Source: Odiellus spinosus (taxonomy: Eukaryota > Arthropoda > Arachnida > Opiliones > Phalangiidae). From it: a DNA stretch of 64,000 nucleotides. This document shows positions 38,593 to 50,511 of this stretch, in pieces. Within the stretch, counting starts at the first letter, position 1. Each line of letters opens with the position of its first letter. The stretch is taken from contig OY987226.1 of assembly GCA_963920705.1 (NCBI GenBank), positions 18,633,600 through 18,697,599 of the forward strand, read 5' to 3'. Under the pieces are notes generated by a model. The model searched no databases. It worked only from the letters and a program-made list of their open reading frames with translations, and had not been told where the DNA came from. The position numbers and the translations under genes were made by a program.

Positions 38593-41500
38593 ATGCTTCC
38601 CTCTAAACATCGCAAGGTTATAATCTCCATTTTGTTAATCTCCAAATCATCGCCGCGTGTTTTTGAGATAAAAACTTAAGCGGAGTTTGCAATGTAGTTC
38701 AACATAGCGTATCTAACTTTGCGCGTAAATTTTAAGGGTTCCCCATAGACAGAGAGTCAGACGTACCTTGAGAATTATATATATTCATAGAGTAAGGTTT
38801 AATTTTTTTCGCACGCACGCGCGTTTGAATTTTGAATAAAGATACGTAGACATTTCGTGAGAGACATCACTAGTGAGCTAGAACTGACTGAGAGGGAACT
38901 AGAAATCTCACGAGATTTTGAATCGGATTTTTTTCTCTCTCTTCAAAAAATCTTCATCATATTAGCCTATTGAATAAGTTGAGGTGGTTTTTTTATTCGG
39001 GGTGTACAGGGGGAAGGGGGCTGCCCGCGGGAGTAGGACAGGTCAGCCATGCGTTACTAAAAGCGGCCGTTTTACGTCAAAGAGCGGACGGACGAAGAAA
39101 GAATGAAAGCTCGACCGCTTTTTCATTCAATCTCGATTCCGTCGAGAGCGACTCGCTAATATTATACTCTTAGAGAATAGAGAAAAAAGCTATAGGCCGC
39201 GCCAATGTTCAATGTTCGTCACGAACTCATGACCGAAGAACCTCCGCCACGCCAATGCGTAGCCATCGGCTTTCTTATTACGAATATACAAAACTTGGAA
39301 GCAATATACGAAACATCGTGGCCAAAAAAAAAAGTCGGAAACTTATTTCAAGTAGATAATAAATAGCGTGACTCGTCTGTAGTTCAATTCAATGGACAAG
39401 TAAAGTTGCCAAAAAAATCTTTTTGGGATCAAACTACGATCATATTTTGCGTTATACCAATTTTAATTATATGGGAAAAAGAAATCCAACATTTTTCTGT
39501 CAATTTCCTTTATCTTTAACTTTACACCATATTCGGTACGAAAATATTTACAAAGAAATAATTATATTTAAAAATAATTACTTTTTCTCTTAAAGGGGAT
39601 CCGCCTTACTTTTAGCCATTGAACAGAGTTACTATAAATTCCATCACATTCTTATTGTCTAGAAATTGGATACCGCTTTTAATACCGTTATTTATTCCAA
39701 TTAATTATAAAAACTGAGTTAACAATTGTAAATGAAATCAATATATAATACTTAAAAATTAACCATCTAATTTTTTAAATTAACTCATTAAATCAAATTA
39801 TCAGCATTGGTACGGTACTTAAAGCTGAGTTACATTTGGAAATAAATTCTTGTAGATGGAATTTGCTCGTTAGACTGGCCCATTTTTCTAGTGACGTCAT
39901 AAATCGTGTAGCGGCACATTTAACATCGAATAAATTTTGACTGGCGCGACTTAAGCGCGATACATAAAACACGGAAAACATTTAATAGAAGACTTTGACC
40001 GTCGAAATCGGTTTTTCTCTCGGAGCAATGTCTTTTCCCCTTTTATGAGAGATAAGCTTCAATTTCGTATAGAATTCGAACCTTCGTACGGCTTGATACT
40101 CGCTGTAAACCGCAACTGAAAGTGATTCTTTCTTCCCGGGGTTCTTTCGTCCCTCTTTTAAAACCATATCCAACAAATTTCTCGATTTTTCAAAACCTCA
40201 CGCCTAATTTTTCCCCAATTCTATTTCGGTATGGTTCATTTAGCTAGGATTCTTCCCTTTCCTCCCGCGGCCGCTCCAACCAAATCTCGCTTCCATAACC
40301 TTTAAAAAGAATAGCGGAGTTAAGCCTCGGCCCGTTACATATTCGCGGTTTACAGAGTGTCGTTTAGGCTCTCGAGTACGGGAATGGGACACAGCTAGGG
40401 TGGCTGATGGAGATGGGGGTTTTGAAATCTTCAATCTTTACTCCCTATACGAAGTAACCCTCTTCCTATAGCTTGGTCTCTTTGAAATATCGATTTAGAA
40501 AATGCTTTTCTCGCGCGCTGGGCCAACTTTAAAGGGATACTGCATGAACGAGAAATATTATGTCCATCACGTCATTGACGTCATTAAAATTGTTCTATAA
40601 TTTAGTTCAACATCTTGATTAGTAATAATTATTAAGATTAAATCCCGCGCGTGAATCGGCGATTAAAGGTTTAACAATTTTTAACATGCATACTAGAAAT
40701 TTAATCACGTGATCGTATGTCTCTCGAAAAACACTAACGTTCAAATGAAGTTAAAATAATAATTAGGCTTTAGATAATACTTGACTAATTTATAATTATT
40801 TAATATAAATTATGTTTGCAATGTTGAAAGTTAATCTTTCTAACATACGAGGAAAACTAGATATATTTGAAATTTCAATGTCTTCCAAAATGTTGATTGT
40901 TTTAGTCTGATTTTGTTTTGTCTTATACTGTAACAAATGTTTGACCTAAACTAATTAGTTAAAAGTGAAGAAACAACTTAGTTGAATGAAAACATCTGTT
41001 GTTTATCCAAACAAGACAAAAGTTTTCAAATGATAATATAAAATTTAGGCCTAGAAGTGAATTTGGTTAATATCATCCATAATCCCTTTGAAGTTCTAAC
41101 CTCCATATTGGGCGATACGCTAGCTCCCTCTCTTGAGCCCGCTTTCTCAATATAGCTGGCTTAAAATCTAGCTCTTTCTAGTTGGTATAAAACCCCTAGT
41201 AGGTCGTCTTTCCCTTTTTAGCATCCCTATATCGTCATCCTTAACATCTTTCTCCGTTAGCTTTTGCTGCTGGATAGCGTTCCCGCATCTCGCTACGATT
41301 CCAACCGAGGTCGCGGAGAAAACAGCGGCAGCGGGAGGAAGTTTTTTTTTTCCCTTACTTCTCCTTCTCATGGGGATGCGGCTTCTGCTAGCTCTCCTTC
41401 TCCGACTCGATTTCGAATGCTATATGTCCTAGTAGTATTTTCTCTCGCTCGTACTCTTTCATTGGAAATGGAGAATGAGTTGCCGTATACGAGTCATTCC

Positions 41501-42399
41501 TATGTCAGAATCGTCGAGTAGTAATAGTAGAAATGAGCATGAATGAAAACTCGGATAAAACCAAAGACGGAAGATTTTTCTCTCCGCATCCCCCACGTGC
41601 TGCCGCTACACTCTTTTATTTCCCGAACACTATAAGAGAATTTTCCCGCCATTCTCGGAGATATTTTCGCGAGGCGCCATTATGGAAAGCTCGCGCGAGC
41701 TCGCTTTATTTTATTTTATGAAAAGGCTTAGTATTGTTTTCAAATTTATACGGTTTAGGCTTAACGGTGTAAACCAATCGCGATTGTTAAATAGGCCTGT
41801 AATATAATTAGGACTATAGGATTAATACGGTAACTGTGGGTATGATAATTTCGTTAAGTATTTAACTCTAATTAATAATGAACTTAAAATACGAAAGTAG
41901 TTTTAATTTAATTTAAGATTAACTTAAACCCCCCCTAATCCTTCGCTATATACGGTTAACCTAAAGCTTATTGTAATTGGGCCTAACATAATATAATGGG
42001 GTTTATAAAATGTTTTGAAAAATAAATTTCCCTGTTATTTCAAGGATTTTTTAATCAATTATCCCTGATATTTGCACCAAACTATCAGTCCCCCAATACT
42101 CTTGAGCTCTAACTTATGCCCTGATTTTTCCCAAATAAATAGGAATATCTTTGATATGTCTAATTTGGTCAACATTCAAATCCTCTGAAAATTTAATGTT
42201 TTACAAGATTCTACAAACCCTAACTAGTGTGTTTTCTGTTAAGCTCAAATTTGACCCTTGCCAAGATTTTAAGCGTTTAAAAATTTTCAACTTAGACCCT
42301 TGCAAATATTTGACGCAACGTATAAGTTATCAAAATTAAATTTCTTGTGCATTCGAAACTAATATTCGTAAAATCTATCCACCCAACAAATACGAGTTT

Positions 42400-42490
42400 G
42401 CGTAACTGATAATAATTCCAGCCTTTAATAGTACTCAATTACGTAATCACTTTAGTACAGTCAAAACTACAGCCTATACGTGAAATAATC
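42400..42490 (-). repeat. Dispersed repeat R6 fragment, inverted
   Basis: The reverse complement contains AAAGTGATTACGTAATTGAG and AGGCTGGAATTATTATCAG, matching R6 at 8310 and 19455. Confidence 0.45.
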
Positions 42491-42964
42491 AACCCCCTAG
42501 CAATTTTTCAAAAACCGTATAATATAGAATTTATTGCCAAGGCCTAATCAAAATAACTATAGCCATCTTTCAACTATAACAACCCACACACTTTTTTTTC
42601 TTTCTGGTTAAAAACCCTAAACGGTGTAATAATACATGACTTTCAATTAAAGAAAACACGAAATATTAATAACATCCTCCAATTGGGTGGAACTGCGGGC
42701 GTCAGATCTATGAAACGGCCGTTTAAACCAAAATTACGAACATGGCCACAAAAGAAAAACATATATAATGATCTTCTCAAGCACAGCTAGACCCGGCTGG
42801 CTCTCTCGCGCATCGTTTAATCTTAATAAAGGTCATATTTGTAAGTAAAGTAGAAAGTTATACAACCAACAAAAAAACGCGTTTTTCTCTCGCAGAGAAA
42901 GAGAGAGCTTAAAAAATTAAAATGAAAAAAAAAAAACTAAAAAAGCTGTACCAAATACGCCTAC

Positions 42965-42965
<1 letters not shown>

Positions 42966-43014
<49 letters not shown>
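42966..43014 (+). repeat. Poly-T run, 49 bases
   Basis: Uninterrupted T run, the longest homopolymer in the window. It could be a minus-strand retroposon poly-A tail; no target duplication or element body was recognised beside it. Length may be imprecise in the assembly. Confidence 0.85.
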
Positions 43015-43015
<1 letters not shown>

Positions 43016-46000
43016 GTTTCGTACTTAATTTGTTCGCCACTTAAAAATGGCGCCAACTTGGTTTTATAAAATAAACAAAAAGATATTATTCCGGTATCAT
43101 TGAACAAAACCGAATAAAGATACGTTAGGGGAAGGAGAGATAACTGGTAGAAGGATGGTTATTGGTTTTGAATATACCCTGAACAGTGACTTTTAAATAA
43201 TATACGTAAATTTTTTGTCGTGATGCGTCTGAAGATAGAATCGTGTTTATATTTCAGCACGTGATCTCTATTAGCCAATGGATGGAAAGTTTGGAGAGTA
43301 AAATTATACGTAATTGTCACGGTTCAATGGTTATTCCATTCGTAAAACAGGCACGGATTTTTCATCAGTTCCAAATGGAGTTTGATTATAATATTCCGAA
43401 AAATTCTAGATTATGAAAACAAATTATTTTCAATCGATTTGACTGTAAAAATATGCCTAATATCATTATCAAAACTCGCCAAACGTTTATTTTGTGGTAA
43501 TTCGCGATGAATTATCATCAAAGTGGCGAAATTATATAAGCTAGAAGATATTTCCAATTTATTTCAAAAGGACTCAATTGCTGATGCCAATGAGAGTTCG
43601 TTCGTCTTTGAAATGGCCCATGAACCAAAATATATGATTAATAAATTAGAGCTTAATTGGTACACGCGACATTTTTATATGATATTTCATTGGCATTAGC
43701 AACTGAGATGAATTATCCACAATTTTATCGAAACGGATTAGGCTTAGCAAATCTAGTTCGCGACTACTTAACTAATTTGATAATGAACTGTATGTACGTT
43801 GCTGCGATCTGATGTGTTTTACACACATTTTATCAGTACAAATCGATGAAACATAATCATCCCAACAGATAAAAATATTTTATAATCGGGATCAGAATTA
43901 TATACTACGTTATCACTATAGTCACGTGGCTATTATACAGCCAGTAGTTGATTTTGGCCCATTCTGCCCAGATCTCTTTCGTTCTTCATTTAATTTCAAA
44001 TTTCGATCCTAATCATTATCTAGAAACATTAGATCATCAAGCGAAAAAAAAAAGTTCTAAATTTTTGGCCATTTTTCATTTTGAAGTTTCTTTGAAAGCC
44101 TCAACTCAAAGGTGTAAAATTTCGAAAAAACAATTTGGTTTGTTCCCATTTCTCCCAAGGATATCAGTTCACCTAAAACATTGGTCCCATATCACCAAAT
44201 TAGTATTTTAGATTATAATTTGAGAAATGGGAATTGGGAGAATATTTTAGGCCGAAATGGGGAGAAAAAAAAAAAAAAAACAAACTTAAATTAATTCATA
44301 TTCCTTTGAAAAATATTGTGGGTTCATGAGACTTTATAATTTATATTAATTTAGAAATATCTCGATATGTTTTTATAAATCTATAAATATAATGTTCGGA
44401 AATGTTTGCTAATACTATTTTATTCTCACGAGATTTAACATTGGATATTACTCCGCCCTTGTTATATTTTTTATCATTTTGTATCTATAACCTTCGCTTG
44501 AATAGATTATGTATAGTAAATTTCATCTCTATTTGATAACACGCTCGAAGCTATAGTCGGCTTCTTTTATGAAGGTTTGAAATAGGGATAAATGGTAAAC
44601 TAGTTTGGTACGTAGTACTAATTCGAGGTATAGAATCGGTTATATAATACGTAATGTATTAAGAAACAACACACCCCGTTATTGCTGGAGCGTGACTTAG
44701 GGGCTGGCCTAACTATGGAAATTGAAAGGGACGCCATTTTACTGTATACAGTCTGCGGAGCATATAGTCATCGTCAAATTGCTCGCTAAAGGTCACGAAA
44801 CCTATTTAGTACCGGCAGAAAAAAACACGCTTTTGACAAGGTTTGGTAAGCGTGTTTTCGTTTTTTTTTTTTTTTACAAATATAGGCCCGATAGTTTAAG
44901 ATAAAAATTTAAATATCTCAAAATTTTTGAGTAAAATTATCTACAATTAATTTAATAATTATAATTACGGGTTTAAATGGTACGAGTTACGCTTCGAGTT
45001 ATTTCTGAAGTTATAGAAATTCATAAACGCGAACGTGTACGGCTGAGTAACTATTATTGACAGGGTTCGTATTTTCACCGTATATTATAAGGCTATAATT
45101 TAGCCTTTTTTACTACTAATTACCGCTAACATACTCGTAACAACAAAAATTGACTAAATTCCCCGATTTCTCCACGTTTTGCAGGTTTGTAAGAATCCTG
45201 TATTGAAGATTTATCAGTAGTTTAAATCAGTATATGTAATAATATTTAATATTATAATTACATCAACCCATACTTTGTCCGTTTATGTTCGACTTGCACT
45301 TCGGGGAGAAACATTTCTAAATAATTAACGCTAATTTATTTCTGCATTTAAATTATGAGTTAATTATATGAGTTAAACTATATGAGGTTACATTATCAGA
45401 TGAAATACGAGTTAAATTATATCAAATACATATAAGAGTTAAATTGAGATAATTCATTTTAAAATTAATATAAGGCCTATTCCACAATTAATAAACATTA
45501 ATTTCTACGAGTGAAATCTTAAATCTATAAAGCTTATACATGCACGTTGATGTTTAACTAAACATTTCTAAAAATTAAGCGCGTGGTATCTAAAAATAAA
45601 TATTGCAAGTGGGTTGGTAATTTTTCCTATAGATATCTTTCTAGCTCTGATCGGACCCCCGTTGAACGTCCCCAATGAATGAAGACGTTTAAAGTATAGT
45701 GGCTCTATATATTCGCGGGGTTTTCACCCCTTAATAGATCGACTCTATTAGTTTACACGGTTGACCGGTTGTCGGGGGCGTACGATCTCGATTTAGGGAG
45801 TGACCGTAGTCGATCGGCACCGCGTTCGCGAGTATATAGGGACGGTCGCGTTGACAGAAAAGGGCTAACAGACTCCTTCGTCCACCCGCCCGACTGTAGA
45901 CCATATTCTAGCCCGAACCCTAGCTAGCGAGGAGACGTAAACAAGCCCTATAAACGTTCGCTACTACGTGGGGGCCCCCGCTCAGTGGACTGAAGAAATA

Positions 46001-46336
46001 GCAGACTCTATTATACCAATTTTTGGACCCCCATTACGCTTCACAATGCATTCCACGCGTTCTTTGACTTTTAGCCCTTTGACTTCTTTCCGCCAGCCAA
46101 AAGCTTTTCCACGGTTAATCGAATATTACAAGTACAGGCGGTTAAAATGGGATTGTGTCTTCGGTGAACGCTATCTTTAAGAGAAAAGCGGTTACTGTAT
46201 GTTTTCTTGTTAACTAGTTGGTTAAATTCAACTGACTTAGTTTAAGTATACCTTTAACAGAACAAATTTTGACACGTGACCGATGAATTGTAGAAGGAAA
46301 CAATACGTATGCTCAAAATTTTATAATATATATATA

Positions 46337-46520
46337 CTAGCAAAAGCCCCTGAAAAATCGCGGGAGTTTTCTAGAATTTTCCTTGCTTTTCTAGAACTTT
46401 CAAGTACTTTACAGAATTTTCTAGACCTCTTTATACTTTTCTGGAACCTTCTAGAACATTCTGAGAAAAGTTACGGACGTACGCGCGTACGGACATTGTA
46501 AATTAATTGTGTTTTTATGA
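46337..46520 (-). mobile_element. Non-autonomous Helitron-like element, copy 2 (184 bp)
   Basis: On the minus strand it starts TCATAAAAACAC after an A (complement of 46521) and ends TTTTGCTAG before a T (complement of 46336). It shares the ACGTCCGTAAC, AGAATGTTCTAGAAGGTTCC and TTCTAGAA motifs with copy 1. The 3' hairpin near 46347-46363 is imperfect. A CGTACGCGCGTACG palindrome lies near its 5' end. Confidence 0.7.
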
Positions 46521-49050
46521 TTCAATATAACATTTTTTGTTTTCAAAACTTCCCAAAACAAATGAAAGCCCTATCTAGTACAGGACAATTGTATTACAAA
46601 TGTGGCCCAAAGTTTTGATGTGGGGATAAGAAATGCCTGTGGCTTCTCGCTTGGTTCTCGCATATCTCCTCAAAAATATAGATTCTTTTCAACAAAGTCG
46701 AGGACTTGGTGCTTTGAGTACCAGTACCACGCAGTGAGAGAGTTGTATCAGTTCATTTCTTTTCTTTATATTTGTACATTCGACGTACAAAGGGTGCCAA
46801 TACAAAATAAATGTTCCAATTTATAGTAGTTTTAAAATAAGTTGAAACGCGTGAGTTTTATAAGGTAACCGTGCCTTTATAAACACATACTCATTTCTAT
46901 CAGTTGAAGAAACCTCGCTTCTAAGTCTTAAAATATAATTGCTCATTTCATATATGGATTAGGAAAGGAAATAAATTTCATACATCTCTAAACTCGGTAT
47001 ATTTAGGTGTTTAAATGTACTTTTTAATATTGAAACCATAAACCTTTGCACCCCAAAAAAATGCTGTAACATTTGGGGCCATGACATGATCTCATAGGAG
47101 AACTATACCACTCGTGTCATCAAATCTAAGAATAAGAAGACAGTTTTAACAAATCACTGACAACTTCTAGCATTTCAATGGCGTATTTAGCTTGTCAGTA
47201 TAGCTGAATATTTAAAACTCCAGCCAGCACCCTCAATATTTAGATTTTTTTATAATTTAACTAGGTTTGCAGGAAGAATTAAGATGTATACATAAAAATT
47301 AACGTAATAACAATTTAATCTTTGAATATTCATTATACGAAGTATCAAATAATTGAAAATGAAATATCATTTATTTAAAGGAGAGAAGGATTCGCCTAGT
47401 TGAAAGTTTTATAATTTTTAATCCGTTAAGCCTTTGTGAGGGTACCTTTATACATATTTTTACTAGTTGGAGAAGTAGCTATCCGCGTCACTAGTAAGAA
47501 TCTCTTTTAGATCTTTAGCGGTGGGCTGGAGAAAGCCGTTGCAAATCCGTAGGTGGTATTGGTATATCGGGAGAAGAGCTTTTTTCCCTTTATCCGTATT
47601 GCACGCCGTTAAGAGTCTCCCTGACTGAGTCTCTCTTTTTGCGGGCTGCAAGCGGGGCTGGCACTCGGGTCTCGCGGGAGATAATAGCGGAGCATTTGGC
47701 ACGCTTATTACGATTGTTTCTACGAGCTAGCGCCGGGTGTCAAAGAGATGCTCGCGAAGCTTGCTGCTCGGGAGAAAGATGAGCTTTCTCCGCGGGGTCT
47801 CCATCTCCATCTCTCTCTCTTTCTCTAGCTCCGTTCTCCCCCGGTCTCTTCTATAAACTAGAATCGCTTTAGATGTATCTAGCTATATTACCAGAATCCG
47901 ATTCTCCCCTTTTTTTACCCTGGCGATGACTGAACCACCCCGTCGGATCAGAGAGTCTTTTACGAATGTACTTCTTTAGTAATGTTATTCGGCGGCGGGG
48001 GATCGACTTCTTTCCTAATAACATTTCCCCTTGCAACCAAAAATATTTTGCAAAATACTGGTAGAAAGCCGAAATCATTCTGCCTCGCCATATTACGAAG
48101 GAATTGTGTTCCGTCTCCCGCGTGTTTTGTGGACAATGGTTTTTGACTAATTAGTATATTAGTTAACCGGTATCTTTATCTTTTACAATTACTCGTAAAA
48201 CCTATTTTGCATATTTCGTTTTTAACTTTTTGCAGTTTTAAATCCCATTGCAACTAGAATATTGTAAAAATATACAATTAGCTATGCAGGTGCTACAAAT
48301 AAATACTAACTTAATATATAACCAATTAGTTTATTATAGTTAACCGGAGTTATTTATAATACAAACGTATATTTTTGGGTTTTACGCGTAAATATTTTGG
48401 TAATAATATTTCCCATTGCAATCAAAATATTCTAAAAATATAGAAACTATACGGATAAATATAACTATTTTATCCGATTTTTGAGTAATGTAGTTTGAAG
48501 GTTTTTGACTGAAGGTTCTTGGCTATTTCGTTAATTGGTTAAATTTTCATTTTACAAGGAAGGATTATAACATTAACCGAATATTTTCTGTGGAATGTTA
48601 TTTGGGTTAATTTTCCTTATTCGATATTATTGCATGAGGTGCAAGATTTTTACTAAGTTGCTTTGTTTTACCATAAAAATTACGAATTGTTATTTAAAAA
48701 GCTAAAGCAAATCCATCAAATTAATTTATGTTGATTGGAAATTGTAATCGTGTTTACTAGGGTTCAATGTATGTTCCATTTTTAATGTTTCACGAAGCCA
48801 TCGTTTTGATTGATAAATTAGTTATCGTTATAAAGGTTTAATATTTAATTTAAATTTTGTATCTCGTCGTATATGACTCGTGATAAAATTTAAGCGAGCT
48901 ATAGATTGTGTATAGGCTTTAAGTTTGGCAAATTCTATACATATTTTAATTTCTAATACAAAATATATTAGTTGCAATGCCCATAATAAATAACGCGTTT
49001 TTCATATTCATAATACCTGTTCTCAGATTTTGGGTAAATTATAGTTAGAC
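46521..49050. other. No gene recognised; GC-rich patch and diverged direct repeats
   Basis: 47500-47870 is GC- and pyrimidine-rich. Three diverged direct repeats around CCCATTGCAA...AAATATT lie near 48015, 48240 and 48405. The rest is AT-rich intron. Confidence 0.4.
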
Positions 49051-49098
49051 GAAACTTTCCAATGATGGAAGATAATAACACGCATCATTGAAAGTTTC
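49051..49098. other. Hairpin in dac intron 150-195 bases past the donor
   Basis: GAAACTTTCCAATGATG (49051-49067) pairs with CATCATTGAAAGTTTC (49083-49098), one bulged C, 15-nt loop. An outer TTAGAC/GTCTAA pair extends it. It could be a MITE remnant or an RNA structure near the donor. Confidence 0.5.
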
Positions 49099-49240
49099 TC
49101 TTTTAGGTCTAAATTAAATTTAAGTGATATAAAATTAAATAAACCAAATTGGAGGGTAAACATCGATTGTAGGAAACAATAAATAAATAAATAAATTAAT
49201 AAATAATAAAATAATGGTGATATTAAACGAGTGAATGATC

Positions 49241-49247
49241 GCCTACC
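49241..49247 (-). other. dac: Splice donor ending the dac exon
   Basis: Minus-strand sequence reads ACAGCGAG then GTAGGC, so the exon ends at 49247 and the intron GT is at 49246-49245. If read through, the frame hits TAG immediately (49245-49243). Family Dac proteins continue after this point with Ala-Ser-Ser-Arg-Pro-Gly-Arg-Pro-Pro-Lys-Arg. The AG left at the exon end fits the first two bases of a Ser codon (AGC/AGT), giving a phase-2 junction. The donor is seen directly; the joining partner is inferred. Confidence 0.85.
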
Positions 49248-50112
49248 TCGCTGTCGTGCAATCTTTGTATAACGCGTCGAAATCTTTACAGCTGAGTAAC
49301 TTGCACCGATTGACTCCTGGTTGTATGGCTCCGAGACCGCGTAAAATACGGACTTGTTCGACGTTACACACGATGGGAGTTATGTCCAATCGTTTCAGTT
49401 TGGTATAAACCGTATGCAGTCCCCCGACTAGGTGCTTCAAAAAGAGTTCGAAGGCTTGCGGCAAACAGAGCAAGTACTCTCCGGCCACTAAGAACGCGGC
49501 CACTTTGGCGCCACGATAGTCGATCAGACGACATTCGTTTCCGACGCTGTCCCCGCTGATGCCCGGAGGAGAAGCCGCGTGCATTCTGTGATGATGGTGA
49601 TGGTGATGATGATGGGAACCCCCGTAGCCAACACCGTTGCCCCGGGACGCCGCGGCCGCCGCCGCGTTCAACGCCATGGACGCGACTTGGAGAGCGTCGT
49701 GTCTCGGCATGACCAGTCCCCCGACCGATACGGGGCCGACCCCGGCCGCCAAAGAGTACGGCGACGAAGAGTTCTTGCCGGTCAGTGACAAGGGACCCAC
49801 CGGCGAAACCGATCTCGGGTTGTGTTGGGGTCCGTTGGGTCCCACGACGACGGCCGAAGACATACATCCCGCGCCTCCGGTACTGGTCGGCGACAGAGAC
49901 GGCGGCGCCGATTTGGGGCTCAAGGCCCCGTTCCGATTGATGGAAGGCGGACAGAGGATCGGAGGCGTCCCGGGCGCGGACGCGGGATGTCCCGTCGGCG
50001 GAGGTTCCCCGATGACCCCGCTACTGTCCGGGTTCGGGGATGGCGGCATGGAGTGAGGCGAAGACAAGCCCATGGATGGCGTGGAAGAACCGTCGCTGAC
50101 GCTACCGTCCAT
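49247..50112 (-). CDS. dac: dachshund (Dac/DACH) first coding exon, partial gene
   Basis: This exon encodes the N-terminal 288 residues plus two bases of the next codon of a Dachshund nuclear transcription cofactor. In animals Dac acts with Eya, Sine oculis/Six and Eyeless/Pax6 in eye, leg and brain patterning. Seen: residues 1-150 are Ser/Pro/Gly-rich and low complexity; six Ala lie at about 150-155 and nine His at 167-175. Residues 192-288 are the Ski/Sno/Dac DachBox-N domain, with CLPQAF (216-221), FLKHLVGGLHTVYTKLKRL (224-242) and RGLGAIQPGVNRCKL (258-272), matching the highly conserved family core. The start is the first in-frame ATG (50112-50110), in a strong context with G at -3 and +4; the frame upstream has no other ATG and reaches an in-frame TAG at 50514-50512. 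The C-terminal coiled-coil DachBox-C must lie in later exons, none of which I found. Identification is very secure; the start codon is fairly secure. Confidence 0.95.
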
Positions 50113-50511
50113 GGCGACGGAGGAACCGGTCGAAGGAGAAGGAATGATGATCGCGGGGTTTGTCACGCGCGACGTGATTTCTCGAATATCTTCTTCGCGA
50201 GACGATTCCTCACTCTGGTCCGAGTCGAAAACGAGATCCCAGAACGGGATACGCGGCGAAAAGATCGCCAGAAGTGCGTTTGAGTAAGCGGGGGGACCTG
50301 GCAAGGATCCTTCCCTAGATGTACCCGAAAATGTCCGACTACTACGCTTTAGACCGCCGCGATGGGTGGGGCTTCCAACTCTCTCTCTCTCTCTCTCTCT
50401 CTTAACTACAATCTTATATCTCGAAACTCGGAATCGGTCGAGATGTAGAAACTGAGAGGGGTCGAAACCGTGGGGGTCTATCTGGCAACCGTCCGGTTCC
50501 AAATATTCGCT
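50113..50511 (-). promoter_or_regulatory. dac: Probable dac 5' UTR and core promoter zone
   Basis: This stretch is open in the dac frame from just after TAG at 50514-50512 to the start codon but contains no ATG. It reads through a (GA)12 tract as Arg-Glu repeats, which looks like translated 5' UTR. A minus-strand TCAGTT at 50455-50450 fits the arthropod Initiator consensus and would give a leader of about 340 nt. No TATA box sits about 30 bases upstream of it and no clear downstream promoter element is seen. The UTR reading is well supported; the exact transcription start is a guess. Confidence 0.5.
50379..50402. repeat. (CT)12 / (GA)12 microsatellite in the dac leader
   Basis: Twelve CT dinucleotides on the plus strand, GA on the dac sense strand, about 50 bases downstream of the candidate Initiator. 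GAGA tracts are common at arthropod promoters of developmental genes, where GAGA factor binds (family knowledge). A role here is inference from position. Confidence 0.7.

Larger units (their letters stand above)
38593..46336. other. No gene recognised; three GC-richer patches
   Basis: GC-richer patches lie at 41180-41710 (with the 14-bp palindrome AGCTCGCGCGAGCT at 41688-41701) and 45640-45990. The latter is CpG-dense and ends near a GGGGGCCCCC palindrome at about 45971-45980. A smaller one is at 40240-40400. They could be intronic control regions or old insertions; no coding or RNA identity is apparent. The T49 run is at 42966. A 17-bp imperfect inverted repeat pairs 43578-43594 with 43687-43703. 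Confidence 0.4.
1..49246 (-). other. dac: dac intron sequence, at least 49 kb
   Basis: Everything left of the splice donor at 49246 lies downstream of the dac exon on the minus strand. No later dac exon (for example one encoding the Gly-Arg-Pro-Pro-Lys-Arg stretch) and no other gene exon was recognised, so I read the whole stretch as one long repeat-filled intron. Very long introns are usual for dac/DACH genes. A short exon could have been missed by eye, and so could a small nested gene on either strand. Confidence 0.6.

Noticed and set aside
49364..49867. Other long frames over the dac exon (49364-49867 minus, 49637-50056 plus, 49822-50283 plus)
   Set aside because: They are shadows of the GC-rich dac exon in other frames and show no family features.
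50113..50502. Extending the dac protein upstream to 50502
   Set aside because: The codon at 50502 is TTG, no ATG occurs before 50112, and the region encodes an Arg-Glu run from a GA microsatellite; it reads as 5' UTR.
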